64,000 bases of DNA from Pseudomonas sp. GM74 (GCF_000282455.1 NZ_AKJG01000073.1:21178-85177); one strand, 5' to 3'. Numbered from the stretch's first letter, positions 43,879 to 53,744 are shown. Made by a program: numbers and translations. Notes: generated from the sequence alone by a model not told the origin.

Positions 43879-44667
43879 TCATTGGTTTTTGCCGCGCTGT
43901 CCCAGCCAGAAGGCCAGCACCACCAGCACGATGGAAATCACCAGCATCAGGGTCGAAATCGCGTTGATCTCCGGCGTCACGCCGGCCTTGATCGCCGAGA
44001 AGATGTACACCGGCAAGGTCGTCGAACCGGGACCTGCGACGAAGAAGGTCATGATGAAGTCGTCGAGGCTGACCACGAACGCCAGCACCGAACCCGACAA
44101 CACCGCCGGCCACAGCAGCGGCAAGGTCACCCGGCGAAACACCTGCCAGGGGTTGGCGTACAGGTCGTTCGCCGCCTCCAGCAGGCTCTTGTCCAGGTCG
44201 TTGAGCCGCGCGCGGATCGGCAGGTAAGCGAAGGGAATGCAGAAGCCGATGTGGGCGACGATCACCGTCAGCAGACCGAGCTTGATCCCCAGCGCCATGA
44301 ACAGCAGCAGGGTGGCCACGGCTGTGACGATCTCCGGCAGGATCAGCGGCAGGTTGATCCCGCCCTCGACCATTTTCTGCCCGTAGAACGGCCGGTAGGT
44401 CGCCAGCGCCGCGAGCAGTGCAATCGCCGTGGCGCAAACCGTGGCGATGCTGGCGACGATAATCGAGTTCAGCGCCGCGGTCTGGATCGACGGGTTGGCC
44501 AGGATTCGCCCGTACCAGTCGAACGAGAACTCGGTCCATACCGTCGCCGAGCGGTTGGCGTTGAAGCTGTAGGCGATCAGCACGAATATCGGCAGGTACA
44601 GATAGGCCAGCATCAACAGGCTGACTTCGCGGGTCAGGGGCAGTTTCTTCAGGTGCAGGGCAATCAT
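43879..44667 (-). CDS. Polyamine-type ABC transporter permease (PotC-like)
   Basis: 262 residues, six hydrophobic helices, with the EAA loop around LNDLDKSLLEAANDLYANPW (about residues 150-169). LAYLYLPIFVLIAYSFN is the typical PotC first helix. It overlaps the PotB-like gene by four bases, so the permeases are coupled. Confidence 0.9.
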   Translation of the reverse strand: MIALHLKKLPLTREVSLLMLAYLYLPIFVLIAYSFNANRSATVWTEFSFDWYGRILANPSIQTAALNSIIVASIATVCATAIALLAALATYRPFYGQKMVEGGINLPLILPEIVTAVATLLLFMALGIKLGLLTVIVAHIGFCIPFAYLPIRARLNDLDKSLLEAANDLYANPWQVFRRVTLPLLWPAVLSGSVLAFVVSLDDFIMTFFVAGPGSTTLPVYIFSAIKAGVTPEINAISTLMLVISIVLVVLAFWLGQRGKNQ

Positions 44668-45581
44668 GCTTGGGCTCCCCGACGCAGGGTCTTGGCGGCA
44701 TTGCGGCTATAGAGGGCGTAGAGCACCAGGGACAGCAGCATGATCCCCAGCAACAGGAACGACAGCGAACTGCCCAGGGGCCAGTTGCGCGCGGTGCCGA
44801 ACTGCTGCTGGATCAGGTTACCGATCATCAGTGTCTTGCCGCCGCCGAGGATCGCCGGGGTGATGAAGGCGCCCAGGCTTGGCACGAACACCAGCAAGGC
44901 ACCTGCGATCACCCCCGGCATCGACAGCGGCAGGATGATCCGCCGCAACGCGTGCCAGCGGTTGGCGCCCAGGTCGTAGGCGGCTTCCACCAGGCGCCAG
45001 TCGAGTTTTTCCAGGGTCGAGTAGATCGGCAAAATCATGAACGGCAGGAAGCTGTAGACCAGGCCAACGCTGACCGCGAAGTCGTTGTAGAGCAGGGTGA
45101 TGCCACCGGCCTGGGGGAACAGGGCGTTGAGGCTCTGGGCGACCCAGCCGTGTTCACGCAGGATGATCAGCCACGCGTAGTTGCGGATCAGCAGGTTGGT
45201 CCAGAACGGGATGGTGATCAGCAACACCATCAGGTTGCGCCGACGGGGTGTCAGGCTCGACATCCACAGCGCCACCGGGAAACCGAACAGGAAGCACAGG
45301 ACCGTGGTGCCACCGGCCTGGAACACCGAACGCAGCAGCGCCTGGGCGTAGACCCAGTTCAGCTCCAGTTCGCCGTCGAAACCTTCCTGGAAAAACAGTT
45401 GTACGTAGCTTTGCAATTGCCAGTCGGCCTGCCAGTCGACGCCGCCATAGACGTTGCGCGGCAGCAGGCTGATGTAGCCCATGATGCCCAGCGGAATGGC
45501 GATCAGGGCCAGCAAGGTCAGAACCACCGGGCTGAGCAACAGCGCGCGGTTGAGGGCCGGGGAAGTGCTGCTGACGCTCAT
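44664..45581 (-). CDS. Polyamine-type ABC transporter permease (PotB-like)
   Basis: 305 residues. Hydrophobic helices include LLLSPVVLTLLALIAIPLGI, and the EAA loop sits in VEAAYDLGANRWHALRRIIL (about residues 198-217). FWTNLLIRNYAWLIILREHG is a PotB/PotH landmark. It follows the ATPase gene by one base and overlaps the PotC-like gene by four. Confidence 0.9.
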   Translation of the reverse strand: MSVSSTSPALNRALLLSPVVLTLLALIAIPLGIMGYISLLPRNVYGGVDWQADWQLQSYVQLFFQEGFDGELELNWVYAQALLRSVFQAGGTTVLCFLFGFPVALWMSSLTPRRRNLMVLLITIPFWTNLLIRNYAWLIILREHGWVAQSLNALFPQAGGITLLYNDFAVSVGLVYSFLPFMILPIYSTLEKLDWRLVEAAYDLGANRWHALRRIILPLSMPGVIAGALLVFVPSLGAFITPAILGGGKTLMIGNLIQQQFGTARNWPLGSSLSFLLLGIMLLSLVLYALYSRNAAKTLRRGAQA

Positions 45582-45582
45582 C

Positions 45583-46668
45583 TCAGGCCTCCATCAGCAG
45601 GCAGGCGTGGGGCGGCAGGTTGACCGCGACGCGATCACCCACCACCCGCCCGTGGTTCAGGCCTTCGTTGTTCTCGCGCAGCATGACCTTGATGTCGTTG
45701 TTCAGGCGGCATTGATAGAGCGTGGCGGTGCCGACATACAGCACAGCCTCGATCACGCCACGCAGGTGATGCGGCTGCGTCGGCTCGACCAGTTGCGAAC
45801 GCTCGGGACGGAACGCCAGTTGCACTTTGCTGCCGTCGAAGCCTTGGGCCGGGCAGGGGATTTCCACTGGCATACCGGTGGGCACGAAGAGCTTTTCGTT
45901 CTGCTGGCCGCGCTTGAGGTGGCCGGGGAGGAAGTTGATGTCGCCGATGAATTGTGCGACGAATTGATGCTGCGGACGTTCGTAGATTTCATTGGGCGTG
46001 CCGATTTGCAGGATCTTGCCGGCGGACATCACGGCAATGCGATCGGACAGGGTCAGGGCTTCTTCCTGATCGTGGGTGACGAAAATGAAGGTGATCCCGG
46101 CTTCTTTCTGTACTCGCTTGAGTTCGACCTGCATTTCCTTGCGCAGCTTGAGGTCCAGGGCCGACAGCGGTTCGTCCAGCAACAGCACTTTCGGTTTTGG
46201 CGCCAGGGCCCGGGCCAGAGCCACCCGTTGCTGTTGACCGCCGGACAGTTCGGCCGGTTTGCGCTTGGCCAGGTGCTGCATTTGCACCAGCGCGAGCATC
46301 TCATCGACCCGCTGGGGGATCAGTTTGCGATCAAGGCCCTGCATCTCGAGGCCGAAGGCGATATTCTGCGCAACACTCATGTGCGGAAACAGCGCGTAAC
46401 TCTGGAACACCGTGTTGACCCGGCGCTTGAACGGCGGCAAATCGTTGACCGGCTCGCCCGCGAGGCGGATCTCACCGTCGCTGACATGCTCGAAGCCGGC
46501 AATGGTGCGCAGCAGGGTGGTTTTGCCGCAGCCGGAAGGGCCGAGCAGGGTGAAGAATTCGTTGTCGGCAATGTCCACCGAGACGTTATCGAGGGCGGGT
46601 GCCAGCCCTGGATCGTCGGAGTATCGTTTTGAGACGTTTCGCACTTCGATTGCTGTTGGATGACCCAT
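45583..46668 (-). CDS. Polyamine-type ABC transporter ATP-binding protein (PotA-like)
   Basis: 361 residues. Walker [13 protein letters not shown] (about residue 39), signature [15 protein letters not shown], Walker [16 protein letters not shown] and switch [11 protein letters not shown]-terminal TOBE domain ([20 protein letters not shown]) fits PotA/PotG. First gene of the minus-strand unit 46668-39300, divergent from the GntR/FCD regulator at 46809 across a 140-base promoter region. Confidence 0.93.
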   Translation of the reverse strand: MGHPTAIEVRNVSKRYSDDPGLAPALDNVSVDIADNEFFTLLGPSGCGKTTLLRTIAGFEHVSDGEIRLAGEPVNDLPPFKRRVNTVFQSYALFPHMSVAQNIAFGLEMQGLDRKLIPQRVDEMLALVQMQHLAKRKPAELSGGQQQRVALARALAPKPKVLLLDEPLSALDLKLRKEMQVELKRVQKEAGITFIFVTHDQEEALTLSDRIAVMSAGKILQIGTPNEIYERPQHQFVAQFIGDINFLPGHLKRGQQNEKLFVPTGMPVEIPCPAQGFDGSKVQLAFRPERSQLVEPTQPHHLRGVIEAVLYVGTATLYQCRLNNDIKVMLRENNEGLNHGRVVGDRVAVNLPPHACLLMEA

Positions 46669-46689
46669 TATGGTGCATTCCTCTAATTA

Positions 46690-46699
46690 TTGTATGCAA
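46690..46699. promoter_or_regulatory. Possible GntR/FCD operator
   Basis: TTGTATGCAA is one base short of the palindrome TTGTATACAA often bound by FadR-type GntR proteins. It lies between the divergent PotA-like and regulator genes. A second ATGCAA follows 11 bases on. Confidence 0.4.
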
Positions 46700-46808
46700 A
46701 ATCTGGATGCAATTTAGAAATACCCGGATTAATCTGCCCGTGCAAGCCCCTTTTTCAATGGCTGTTCATTCGCCGGGGTTGCTTGCACAGGGCGCCAGGA
46801 GTTGATGA

Positions 46809-47498
46809 ATGACGGAAAAGAAACTGGAAACTACGGTCGACCGCGTCTACCAAGGGGTTTACGAGGCGATCAGCAAACGCTCGCTGCGTCCGGGAATGAA
46901 GCTTGGCGAAGCCTCTTTGGCCGAACTGTTCAATGTCAGCCGCACGTCCGTTCGAGCCGCGCTCAAGCAATTGGAGGCAGACGGACTGGTCACCACCGAG
47001 CCCAACAAAGGTGCGTCGGTGTCGTTGCCCAGTGACGAAGAGATCCGCTCGCTGTTCGAAACCCGCCGCCTGGTCGAGATCGGTATCGTCAGTGAACTGT
47101 GCCGTCGGCGTGATACAGCGGTGACTCAGGACCTGCGCGATCACCTGCTGCTCGAAGATGAAGCGCACCAGAGCGGTGATCACGAACGGCTAATTCACCT
47201 GCTCGGCGAGTTTCACATCAAACTGGCCCGCAGCCTGAACAATCCGGTGTTGCTCGACTGGTTCCAGAAGCTGATTTCCCGGGCGTCGCTGTATGCCGCC
47301 GCACTGGATGACGACAGCCACGAAGCCTGCCGCGACGACGAACACCTGCGGTTGATCGAGTACATCGAAGCGGGCAACCAGAGCGCGGCCATCGAGCTGA
47401 CCTGCATGCATTTGAATGGGATCGAGAAGGCCATTCTGGATGTCGCGGCCACCCTGAAAAGCAGCTACAACCCGCTCAAGCACTTGATTGAGGTGTAG
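46809..47498 (+). CDS. GntR family regulator with FCD effector domain (FadR subfamily)
   Basis: 229 residues. N-terminal winged helix: VYQGVYEAISKRSLRPGMKL, then EASLAELFNVSRTSVRAALK and DGLVTTEPNKGASVSLPS. The C-terminal all-helical FCD domain carries the metal-ligand histidines (HIKLARSLNNPV, CMHLNGIEKA). ATG at 46809 with GGAG seven bases upstream. Divergence from the transporter/amidohydrolase unit marks it as the likely local repressor, with a pathway compound as inducer. Confidence 0.92.
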   Translation: MTEKKLETTVDRVYQGVYEAISKRSLRPGMKLGEASLAELFNVSRTSVRAALKQLEADGLVTTEPNKGASVSLPSDEEIRSLFETRRLVEIGIVSELCRRRDTAVTQDLRDHLLLEDEAHQSGDHERLIHLLGEFHIKLARSLNNPVLLDWFQKLISRASLYAAALDDDSHEACRDDEHLRLIEYIEAGNQSAAIELTCMHLNGIEKAILDVAATLKSSYNPLKHLIEV

Positions 47499-47529
47499 TT
47501 CACGGTCTTTCGGTTACTGAGGACCAAAT

Positions 47530-47553
47530 TGTGGGAGCGGGCTTGCTCCCACA
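47530..47553. repeat. REP-type palindromic repeat
   Basis: TGTGGGAGCGGGCTTGCTCC followed by CACA, a single unit 31 bases after the regulator stop. Confidence 0.85.
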
Positions 47554-47692
47554 GGGATCTTTGGCGGCCACAGATTCTCTTTCAAAGAGGCACATACAGA
47601 GGCCCGCGAGAATCAGCTATACCTCTATGAAACGAATAATGTGCAGGATGCTCGAAACAAACGGGTGCAACTTACCGGGATAGAGCCAAGCC

Positions 47693-49804
47693 ATGCAGTT
47701 TCTAGAGGATAGCCACGGATGCTCCGGGTGGAACGGCGAAATGGCCGGGCGCATTCGTGCGTTCGACTGGAGCCTGACCGAACTCGGCCCGCTCGACTCC
47801 TGGTCCAGGAGCCTGAGCAGCGCGGTGCGGTTGATGCTTGCGTCTCCGCTGCCGATGGTGATGCTCTGGGGCCAGTCCGGGTACATGATCTATAACGATG
47901 CTTATTCGAAGTTTGCCGGTGGGCGTCATCCATATCTGCTCGGCTCCTCTGTAGAACTGGGTTGGCCGGAAGTCGCCGAATTCAATCGCCACGTGGTCGA
48001 CACCTGCCTGGCGGGCGGCACCTTGTCCTATCGCAACAAAGAACTGGTGCTGCTGCGCGACGGGGTTCCGGAAGATGTCTGGATGGACCTCTACTACAGC
48101 CCGGTGGCCGACGATGACGGACGTCCGGCCGGGGTCATGTCCATGGTGGTGGAAACCACGGAGCGGGTAATCTCCGAGCAACGGCGACAAGTGGCGGAAG
48201 ACGCCTATCGCGCCGACAACGAACGGGTACGCCTGGCGCTGAACGCTGGCGCCTTGCTCGGTTCCTTTGTCTGGGACATCAAGGCCAACGTGCTGTCGGG
48301 TGACGAGCGCTACGCCCGTACGTTCTCTTATCCACCCGGGCAAGACCTGCAAAACCTGTCCCAGGAAATCGCAGAAAGCCGGATCCATCCGGATGACCGC
48401 GGTTGGGTTCAAGAACGAGTCACACTGTCGGTCGAGACGGGCGAGCCCTACAACGTCGAATACCGGATCCAGCGCCCCGACGGCAGCTACCTCTGGGTAC
48501 TCGCCAGTGGCTGTTGCGAGTTCAATGAGCAGGGCGAGGCGTTTCGCTTCCCCGGCGTGCTGATCGATATTCACGAACGCAAAAACGCCGAAGAGTCCCT
48601 GCTCAAGTTCACCCGCAACCTGGAGCAACGGGTGGCCGATGAAGTCGAGGCGCGGCTGGCGGCGGAAGAACAACTGCGCCAGTCACAGAAGCTGGAAGCC
48701 ATCGGCGGCCTCACCGGCGGTGTGGCCCATGACTTCAACAACCTGCTGCAAGTGATCGCCGGCAACCTGCACCTGCTGGCGCGCCATGAGCCGGGTAACG
48801 CCAATGTACAGCGACGGGTCTCGGCGTCGATCGCCGCTGTCGAGCGCGGTGCCAAGCTGTCCTCGCAATTGCTTGCATTCGCCCGTCGCCAACCGTTGTC
48901 GCCCGCGGTCTTCACGTTGCGGCAGATTTTCGATGGCTTGGCGGAGCTGTTGCTGCGTGCCCTGGGTGAGACCCTTCAGGTTCACATGACGGCACCCGAA
49001 GACGCCTGGAATGTGTTTGTCGATCGCAATCAACTGGAAAACGCCATTCTCAATCTGGCGATCAATGCCCGTGACGCCCTTCAAGGCGAGGGCAGGATTG
49101 ACCTGTGCGCAGAAAACATCGTCCTCGACCACAAATTTTGCGCCGCAAAGGGCATTCTCCCCGGGGACTACGTGCGGGTGTCCGTCACGGATACCGGTGT
49201 CGGCATGCCGCCGCAGGTGCTGGCCCAGGCATTCGAGCCGTTCTTCACCACCAAGGCCGACGGGCAGGGTACCGGCCTGGGCCTGAGCATGGTGTTTGGC
49301 TTCGTCAAGCAGAGTGGCGGTCATATCGAAATCGCCAGTGACGTGGGGCAGGGAACCCGGGTGCAGCTGTATTTTCCGCGCACCTTGCGCTCGGCACCCA
49401 GCGAAACACCGAACCCTGATGTGCCGCAACGGGGTGGTCACGAATGCATCCTGGTGGTCGAGGACAATGAGGCCGTACGGGTGTCGGCGGTGGAGTTGTT
49501 GCGCGAAGAGGGCTATCAAGTCCTCACGGCCACCAACGGTGACGTGGCCATGCAAATGTTGCTGGAAGGGCTGGCGGTGGACCTGATATTCACCGATGTG
49601 GTCATGCCCGGCCTGATCAAGAGTTCGGACCTTGCGGCCTGGGCGAAAGTGCAGGACCCACCGGTGGCCGTGCTGTTCACCTCGGGGCATACCCGCGACA
49701 TCATCTCGCGCAATCACCAGCTCAGCCCTGACACCCACCTGTTGAGCAAACCCTACAATCCCGAAGCACTCAGGCAAATGGTGCGCATGGTGCTCAACGG
49801 CTGA
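47693..49804 (+). CDS. Hybrid sensor histidine kinase with two PAS-like domains and a receiver
   Basis: 703 residues, no membrane segment, so cytoplasmic. Order: an N-terminal PAS/GAF-like region (about 20-150, MLWGQSGYMIYNDAYSKFAG), a PAS_3-type fold with PAC (about 175-300, YNVEYRIQRPDGSYLWVLAS), a short coiled coil, a HisKA domain with phospho-acceptor His346 in GGVAHDFNNLLQ, and an HATPase domain (NLAINARDAL, DTGVGM, GTGLGLSMVFG). A C-terminal receiver carries Asp635 in DLIFTDVVMPG. Stand-alone gene flanked by a REP repeat. The signal is not known. Confidence 0.92.
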   Translation: MQFLEDSHGCSGWNGEMAGRIRAFDWSLTELGPLDSWSRSLSSAVRLMLASPLPMVMLWGQSGYMIYNDAYSKFAGGRHPYLLGSSVELGWPEVAEFNRHVVDTCLAGGTLSYRNKELVLLRDGVPEDVWMDLYYSPVADDDGRPAGVMSMVVETTERVISEQRRQVAEDAYRADNERVRLALNAGALLGSFVWDIKANVLSGDERYARTFSYPPGQDLQNLSQEIAESRIHPDDRGWVQERVTLSVETGEPYNVEYRIQRPDGSYLWVLASGCCEFNEQGEAFRFPGVLIDIHERKNAEESLLKFTRNLEQRVADEVEARLAAEEQLRQSQKLEAIGGLTGGVAHDFNNLLQVIAGNLHLLARHEPGNANVQRRVSASIAAVERGAKLSSQLLAFARRQPLSPAVFTLRQIFDGLAELLLRALGETLQVHMTAPEDAWNVFVDRNQLENAILNLAINARDALQGEGRIDLCAENIVLDHKFCAAKGILPGDYVRVSVTDTGVGMPPQVLAQAFEPFFTTKADGQGTGLGLSMVFGFVKQSGGHIEIASDVGQGTRVQLYFPRTLRSAPSETPNPDVPQRGGHECILVVEDNEAVRVSAVELLREEGYQVLTATNGDVAMQMLLEGLAVDLIFTDVVMPGLIKSSDLAAWAKVQDPPVAVLFTSGHTRDIISRNHQLSPDTHLLSKPYNPEALRQMVRMVLNG

Positions 49805-49969
49805 AACCGCTGGCGCAGGCAAAGGTTTTTATCACCTGTGGGACCGGACGACGAACGGACGCCGCTGGTCTGACAGGTGGTCGACAGAACGGCCAAACCG
49901 AGGCCATTCTGATAGTTGGTGAACGCAATTGATCGCGTTTCGCTGCCGATCAACTAACGGAGGTGTTCC

Positions 49970-50203
49970 ATGCCGGTGCCCCATGACCTTTATCAGGATC
50001 TGAAACGCTCAAAGGAAGAAATCCAGCAGAAACGCACCAAGGATCCGTTACTGGATTCACTGCTTAACAAGTATTCCCAGGCGGATGCCGAAGTGGTGAA
50101 AGCAGAGGAGGCCAAGTCCAACGATGACACCGTAAGGAAGCTCAAGGAGACACGTTTGCTGGTCAAGGACAAGATCGTCAAGCAACTTGGCGCGTCGTCC
50201 TGA
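49970..50203 (+). CDS. Small charged protein of unknown function
   Basis: 77 residues with no cysteine, rich in Lys, Glu and Asp, and mostly helical by composition (DLYQDLKRSKEEIQQKRTKD, then DAEVVKAEEAKSNDDTVRKL). It may form a coiled coil. GGAGGTG lies seven bases before the ATG, strong support for translation. I do not recognise a family. It stands alone downstream of the hybrid kinase. Confidence 0.65.
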   Translation: MPVPHDLYQDLKRSKEEIQQKRTKDPLLDSLLNKYSQADAEVVKAEEAKSNDDTVRKLKETRLLVKDKIVKQLGASS

Positions 50204-50352
50204 CCCAGCATGCTGCCACCGTCGACCGGTGGCGGGAAAGTTGGAACGGCAACCAGAACCGGCACCTCGAATGTTCAGAGTCCGCTGTTACGGCTCTCAA
50301 TGAGGTGCCTCATGACCCAGCCAAAATATCCCGGTGAACTGAACACTGTCCC

Positions 50353-50443
50353 TGTGAGAGCGGGCTTGCTCGCGAATTGGGCCTGCCAGTCAATGTCGAT
50401 GTTGAATGTGCTGACGTCTTCGCGAGCAAGCCTGCTCCCACAT
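50353..50443. repeat. REP-type repeat pair
   Basis: TGTGAGAGCGGGCTTGCTCG and, inverted, CTTCGCGAGCAAGCCTGCTC with CCACA. One arm differs slightly from the usual TGTGGGAGC, a sign of drift. Confidence 0.8.
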
Positions 50444-50476
50444 GGGTTCTACGGTGAGTTCAGACAGGTGTACTGC

Positions 50477-51556
50477 TCATTGCAATGCCTTGCTTAACGG
50501 CAATCGCACCATGTTCTGCGCTTTCAGCGAACCGAAATACAACCAGTCCCCATACTCGCGCACCGTGGTGATGGGTGAGTAGTTGTCGCTGCTGCCGTCC
50601 TGCAGGTTGGCGATCACTTTGCCCTCAAGGTCCAGGCCCAGGGCAAATCCGCGTTTTTCCACGGGCTTGGGCAAGACGGTCATGGCCCGCACGATCATCT
50701 TGCGCACGAACGGATGCGCCGCCGTGCCGTCGAGCAAGGCGTTCCGGGGGGCATACAGGGCCACCCAGAACCGGTCGTGGCCGTTGAACGACAGGTTGTC
50801 CGGCAGGCCCGGCAGGTTGTCGATGAACAGGTCGTGGGTACCGGCCTTCGGACCGCTGAGCCAATAACGGCTGATGCGGTAGGCCCCGGTTTCGTTGACC
50901 AGTACATAGGCATCGTCCGGTCCCATGGCCACGCCGTTGGCAAACTCCAGCTTATCCAGCACAACCGACGTCTTGCCGGTCTGGAAGTCGTAGCGCAGCA
51001 GTCGACCGTCGCCGCCGTGTTCGATCACGGCCTCACCGTCGTGACCATAGCCGAAGCGACTCGAAGCGTCGCTGAAATAAGCGTAGTGACCAGGTTTGTC
51101 GATGACCACATCGTCGGTGAAACCGAAGGGAACGCCGCCGGCCTCCGTGGTCAAGGCCACAAGACGCGCCTGGGCATCGAGGGACAACAAGCCTTTGACG
51201 GCGTCGGCGATCACCAGCAGGCCATTGGGATGCCGCGCCAGGCCCAGTGGCCGGCCACCGGTAACGGCCAGGACTTTGGTGGTCTTGCCGTCCAGGCTCG
51301 TGCGGATCAGGCGACCGTCGTGCAGGCCGGTGATGAGCGTGTCGTTTTCCAGCAACAAGGCTTCCGGCCCGTCGATGTTGGCGGCACCCACGCGCTCCAC
51401 GGCCTTGAGCCGCTGATTGTCGGCGTAGATGCCACTGGTGAGGGACGGCGCAGGTTGTGGCGTCCAGGCCACCGGTCGCACTTTGGTCGGCATCAGCAGC
51501 AGGAAGGCGCCGATGGCGACGATGACCAGTAACAGACATTTGAAAGTTCTGCTCAC
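50477..51556 (-). CDS. Strictosidine synthase-like/SMP-30 beta-propeller protein
   Basis: 359 residues. One N-terminal hydrophobic helix (CLLLVIVAIGAFLLLM) anchors or exports it. The rest follows the six-bladed propeller of the strictosidine synthase/SMP-30 group: GPEALLLENDTLITGLHDGR, GRPLGLARHPNGLLVIADAV, FTDDVVIDKPGHYAYFSDAS, then EFANGVAMGPDDAYVLVNET. Bacterial members are probably lactonases or esterases. It overlaps the hydroxylase/SRPBCC gene by four bases, so the two are made together. Confidence 0.85.
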   Translation of the reverse strand: MSRTFKCLLLVIVAIGAFLLLMPTKVRPVAWTPQPAPSLTSGIYADNQRLKAVERVGAANIDGPEALLLENDTLITGLHDGRLIRTSLDGKTTKVLAVTGGRPLGLARHPNGLLVIADAVKGLLSLDAQARLVALTTEAGGVPFGFTDDVVIDKPGHYAYFSDASSRFGYGHDGEAVIEHGGDGRLLRYDFQTGKTSVVLDKLEFANGVAMGPDDAYVLVNETGAYRISRYWLSGPKAGTHDLFIDNLPGLPDNLSFNGHDRFWVALYAPRNALLDGTAAHPFVRKMIVRAMTVLPKPVEKRGFALGLDLEGKVIANLQDGSSDNYSPITTVREYGDWLYFGSLKAQNMVRLPLSKALQ

Positions 51557-52698
51557 ACGCCAACCCCCGTCGCCGCCCGATACTTCTGTGCCATGTCGCG
51601 CAACGCCAGCATCGACGCCGCCGATTCCCGATCAATGCGCCGCTTGAGCAACAAGCGGTTGGCAATGCGCATCGCCAGGCCGCTGAATTGATACTCCAGG
51701 GTGCGGACGAAGCATGTGTCCTCGCCCGTGGCCTCGCATTCATAGGTCAGCACCAGCGACAGACCGTGATCACCCCGGGCCTCGGCGCTCCAGCGCCGTC
51801 CGGGCAGATACTCCGCCACCTCCCAGCGCAAGTGCCCGTCGCGGCCGCCGGCGCGGATGTCCTCCTCGAAACGTGCGCCGGCATGCAACGGACCTATTGG
51901 CCCATCGATGTGCAGCGACGACGGATGCCATTGCGGCCAAAGGGTCACGGTACTGGCGTAGGCAAGTACCTGGATCGGGTTTGCGGCAATGACAACCTGA
52001 TGCTGCATGCGGGTCATGGGTGTTCTCGTCGGGTTGAGCGGCTCGGGTTCCGGTTCCCAGTAGAGGGTGCCGAACAGGTAGTCCATCAGCGGGAAAACGA
52101 TGTTGAAATTACGTTCCTGCATCAGTTCGCGACGGTGGTGCAGTTCGTGCAGCCGGCGCATCTGGCGGATCCACGGCAGCCGTGTGAGCGGGTTGCGCGG
52201 CGGCAGGTGCTCGCAGGCATGAAACACTTCGTAAGTCAGGTAACCGAGGACAAGAAGGCCGCCGACCAGTCCGGCGACGTTGGTATTGATGTGCTTGAGC
52301 AGCCACCAGAGAGGCAGGGCGACGGCGAGGGTGTGCAGCACGATCAGCCACGCCGGAAACAGAATCACCCGCCAGTCGCGGGCGCTGTCGTAGGTCATGT
52401 GGCCGGGGGTGAAAAAGCTGTGGTGGTCGACTGCATGACGGGCATAAAACAGCCGGGCGAAGCTCTTTTTATGATGCCCCAGGTGGCGATGCACCATGTA
52501 CACGCCGAGGTTGAACAACAGCAGCGTGACCGGCATCGCCAGCCATTGCGCTGGCTGCACCTGATGCACGTCGCTCCAGAAAGCGCTGATCGCCACTGCC
52601 CCGAACACCAGGACAAACGCGCCGTGCAGCCAGGGGTTGTAGAGCGGATGAATGTCGGCGCGGTAACGGCTGCGAAATCCTTCGGTGGTCTGCCTCAC
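51553..52698 (-). CDS. Fatty acid hydroxylase (sterol desaturase) fused to an SRPBCC domain
   Basis: About 381 residues from the GTG at 52698, which has AGGTGA upstream; a GTG three codons earlier (52707) is the alternative. The N-terminal half is a membrane di-iron hydroxylase with histidine clusters HRHLGHHKK (about residue 72), HAVDHHSF (about 89) and LHELHHRR (about 187) and four hydrophobic helices. From about residue 235 (MQHQVVIAANPIQVLAYAST) a START/SRPBCC-like lipid-binding domain follows. The fusion suggests the second domain hands over or holds a hydrophobic substrate. Coupled to the strictosidine-synthase-like gene. Confidence 0.82.
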   Translation of the reverse strand: MRQTTEGFRSRYRADIHPLYNPWLHGAFVLVFGAVAISAFWSDVHQVQPAQWLAMPVTLLLFNLGVYMVHRHLGHHKKSFARLFYARHAVDHHSFFTPGHMTYDSARDWRVILFPAWLIVLHTLAVALPLWWLLKHINTNVAGLVGGLLVLGYLTYEVFHACEHLPPRNPLTRLPWIRQMRRLHELHHRRELMQERNFNIVFPLMDYLFGTLYWEPEPEPLNPTRTPMTRMQHQVVIAANPIQVLAYASTVTLWPQWHPSSLHIDGPIGPLHAGARFEEDIRAGGRDGHLRWEVAEYLPGRRWSAEARGDHGLSLVLTYECEATGEDTCFVRTLEYQFSGLAMRIANRLLLKRRIDRESAASMLALRDMAQKYRAATGVGV

Positions 52699-52804
52699 TG
52701 CAATCACCTGTCGTTTTTGTTATCTCTTTCAGATTAGCCGATCCCGGTGATCTGACGGGCCGAACCTTGAGGACACAACGGCCATGATCCGGTGCAAACC
52801 GGTC

Positions 52805-53668
52805 TCAGGTCAGCGGATCCCAGCGCTGCGACCAGTCTTCGTCGGAATCGATGACCTTGCGCAGCAGGTCGAAGGCCCGTTGCAGCGTCGGCGAGTCACG
52901 ATCGCGGGAGTAGACCAGATAGGTCGGGTAGTTGAATTCCGGCGCCTTGGGCACCCGTTCCAGGGTGCCACTTTGCAGATAGCTCTGTACGACGCGGGTG
53001 CGGAAGTAGCCACTGCCGCCGTTTTCAAGAAGGTACTGCAAGCCCAGCGGACCGAGATTGAAACTCAGCGCGGCCTTGGCTTTTTCCGGCAGCGCGGCGT
53101 CGTGCTGGCGCCGGAAATCAGTGCCCCAATCGATGTACACATAAGGATCGGGCTTGTCGGCCTGGCGCACGAGAATCAGCTTTTCTTCGAGAATCTGCTC
53201 GACCTGCAAACGCGGCCAATACTCGGGCTGATACACCAACGCAGCATCCAGAACGCCCAACTCCAGTTGCCGCAGCAGGTTCTCGCCATCGCGGATTTCC
53301 ATGCGCAGGGCGTGGCTGGGGATATTTTTGCGGATTTCACCGGCCCAGCCGAGCATCAGCGGGTTGCACAGACTCACCTCACCCCCGATGTGCAACACGT
53401 CGTGAAAACCTTCGGGCAACGGCAAATCACGCCGCGCGGCTTCCCAGGTTTGTACCAGCTGATTGGCGTACACCACGAACGCTTCGCCGTTGGGCGTCAG
53501 GCGGGCACCGGCACGATTACGCACGAACAGGGTGCTGCCCAGCTGGCTCTCGAGTTTTTGCACCCGTGCGGTGATCGCGGTCTGGGTGACATGGAGTTTT
53601 TCCGCGGCGGCAGCAAGGCTGCCATGGCGGACGATTTCGAGGAAGGTGCGGGCGAGGTCGATGTCCAT
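52805..53668 (-). CDS. LysR family transcriptional regulator
   Basis: 287 residues. N-terminal helix-turn-helix (ARTFLEIVRHGSLAAAAEKL, then HVTQTAITARVQKLESQLGS) and a C-terminal periplasmic-binding-like effector domain (GEVSLCNPLMLGWAGEIRKN). The hydroxylase/propeller pair begins 107 bases downstream on the same strand. Regulation of that pair is possible but not shown. Confidence 0.9.
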   Translation of the reverse strand: MDIDLARTFLEIVRHGSLAAAAEKLHVTQTAITARVQKLESQLGSTLFVRNRAGARLTPNGEAFVVYANQLVQTWEAARRDLPLPEGFHDVLHIGGEVSLCNPLMLGWAGEIRKNIPSHALRMEIRDGENLLRQLELGVLDAALVYQPEYWPRLQVEQILEEKLILVRQADKPDPYVYIDWGTDFRRQHDAALPEKAKAALSFNLGPLGLQYLLENGGSGYFRTRVVQSYLQSGTLERVPKAPEFNYPTYLVYSRDRDSPTLQRAFDLLRKVIDSDEDWSQRWDPLT

Positions 53669-53744
53669 GGGGTGGCCGGTGTGGGAGGTTCAGGCATTGT
53701 ATGCCGCCTTGGCACAAGGTTCAGCGGCGGGCAGGCAAAAACGA

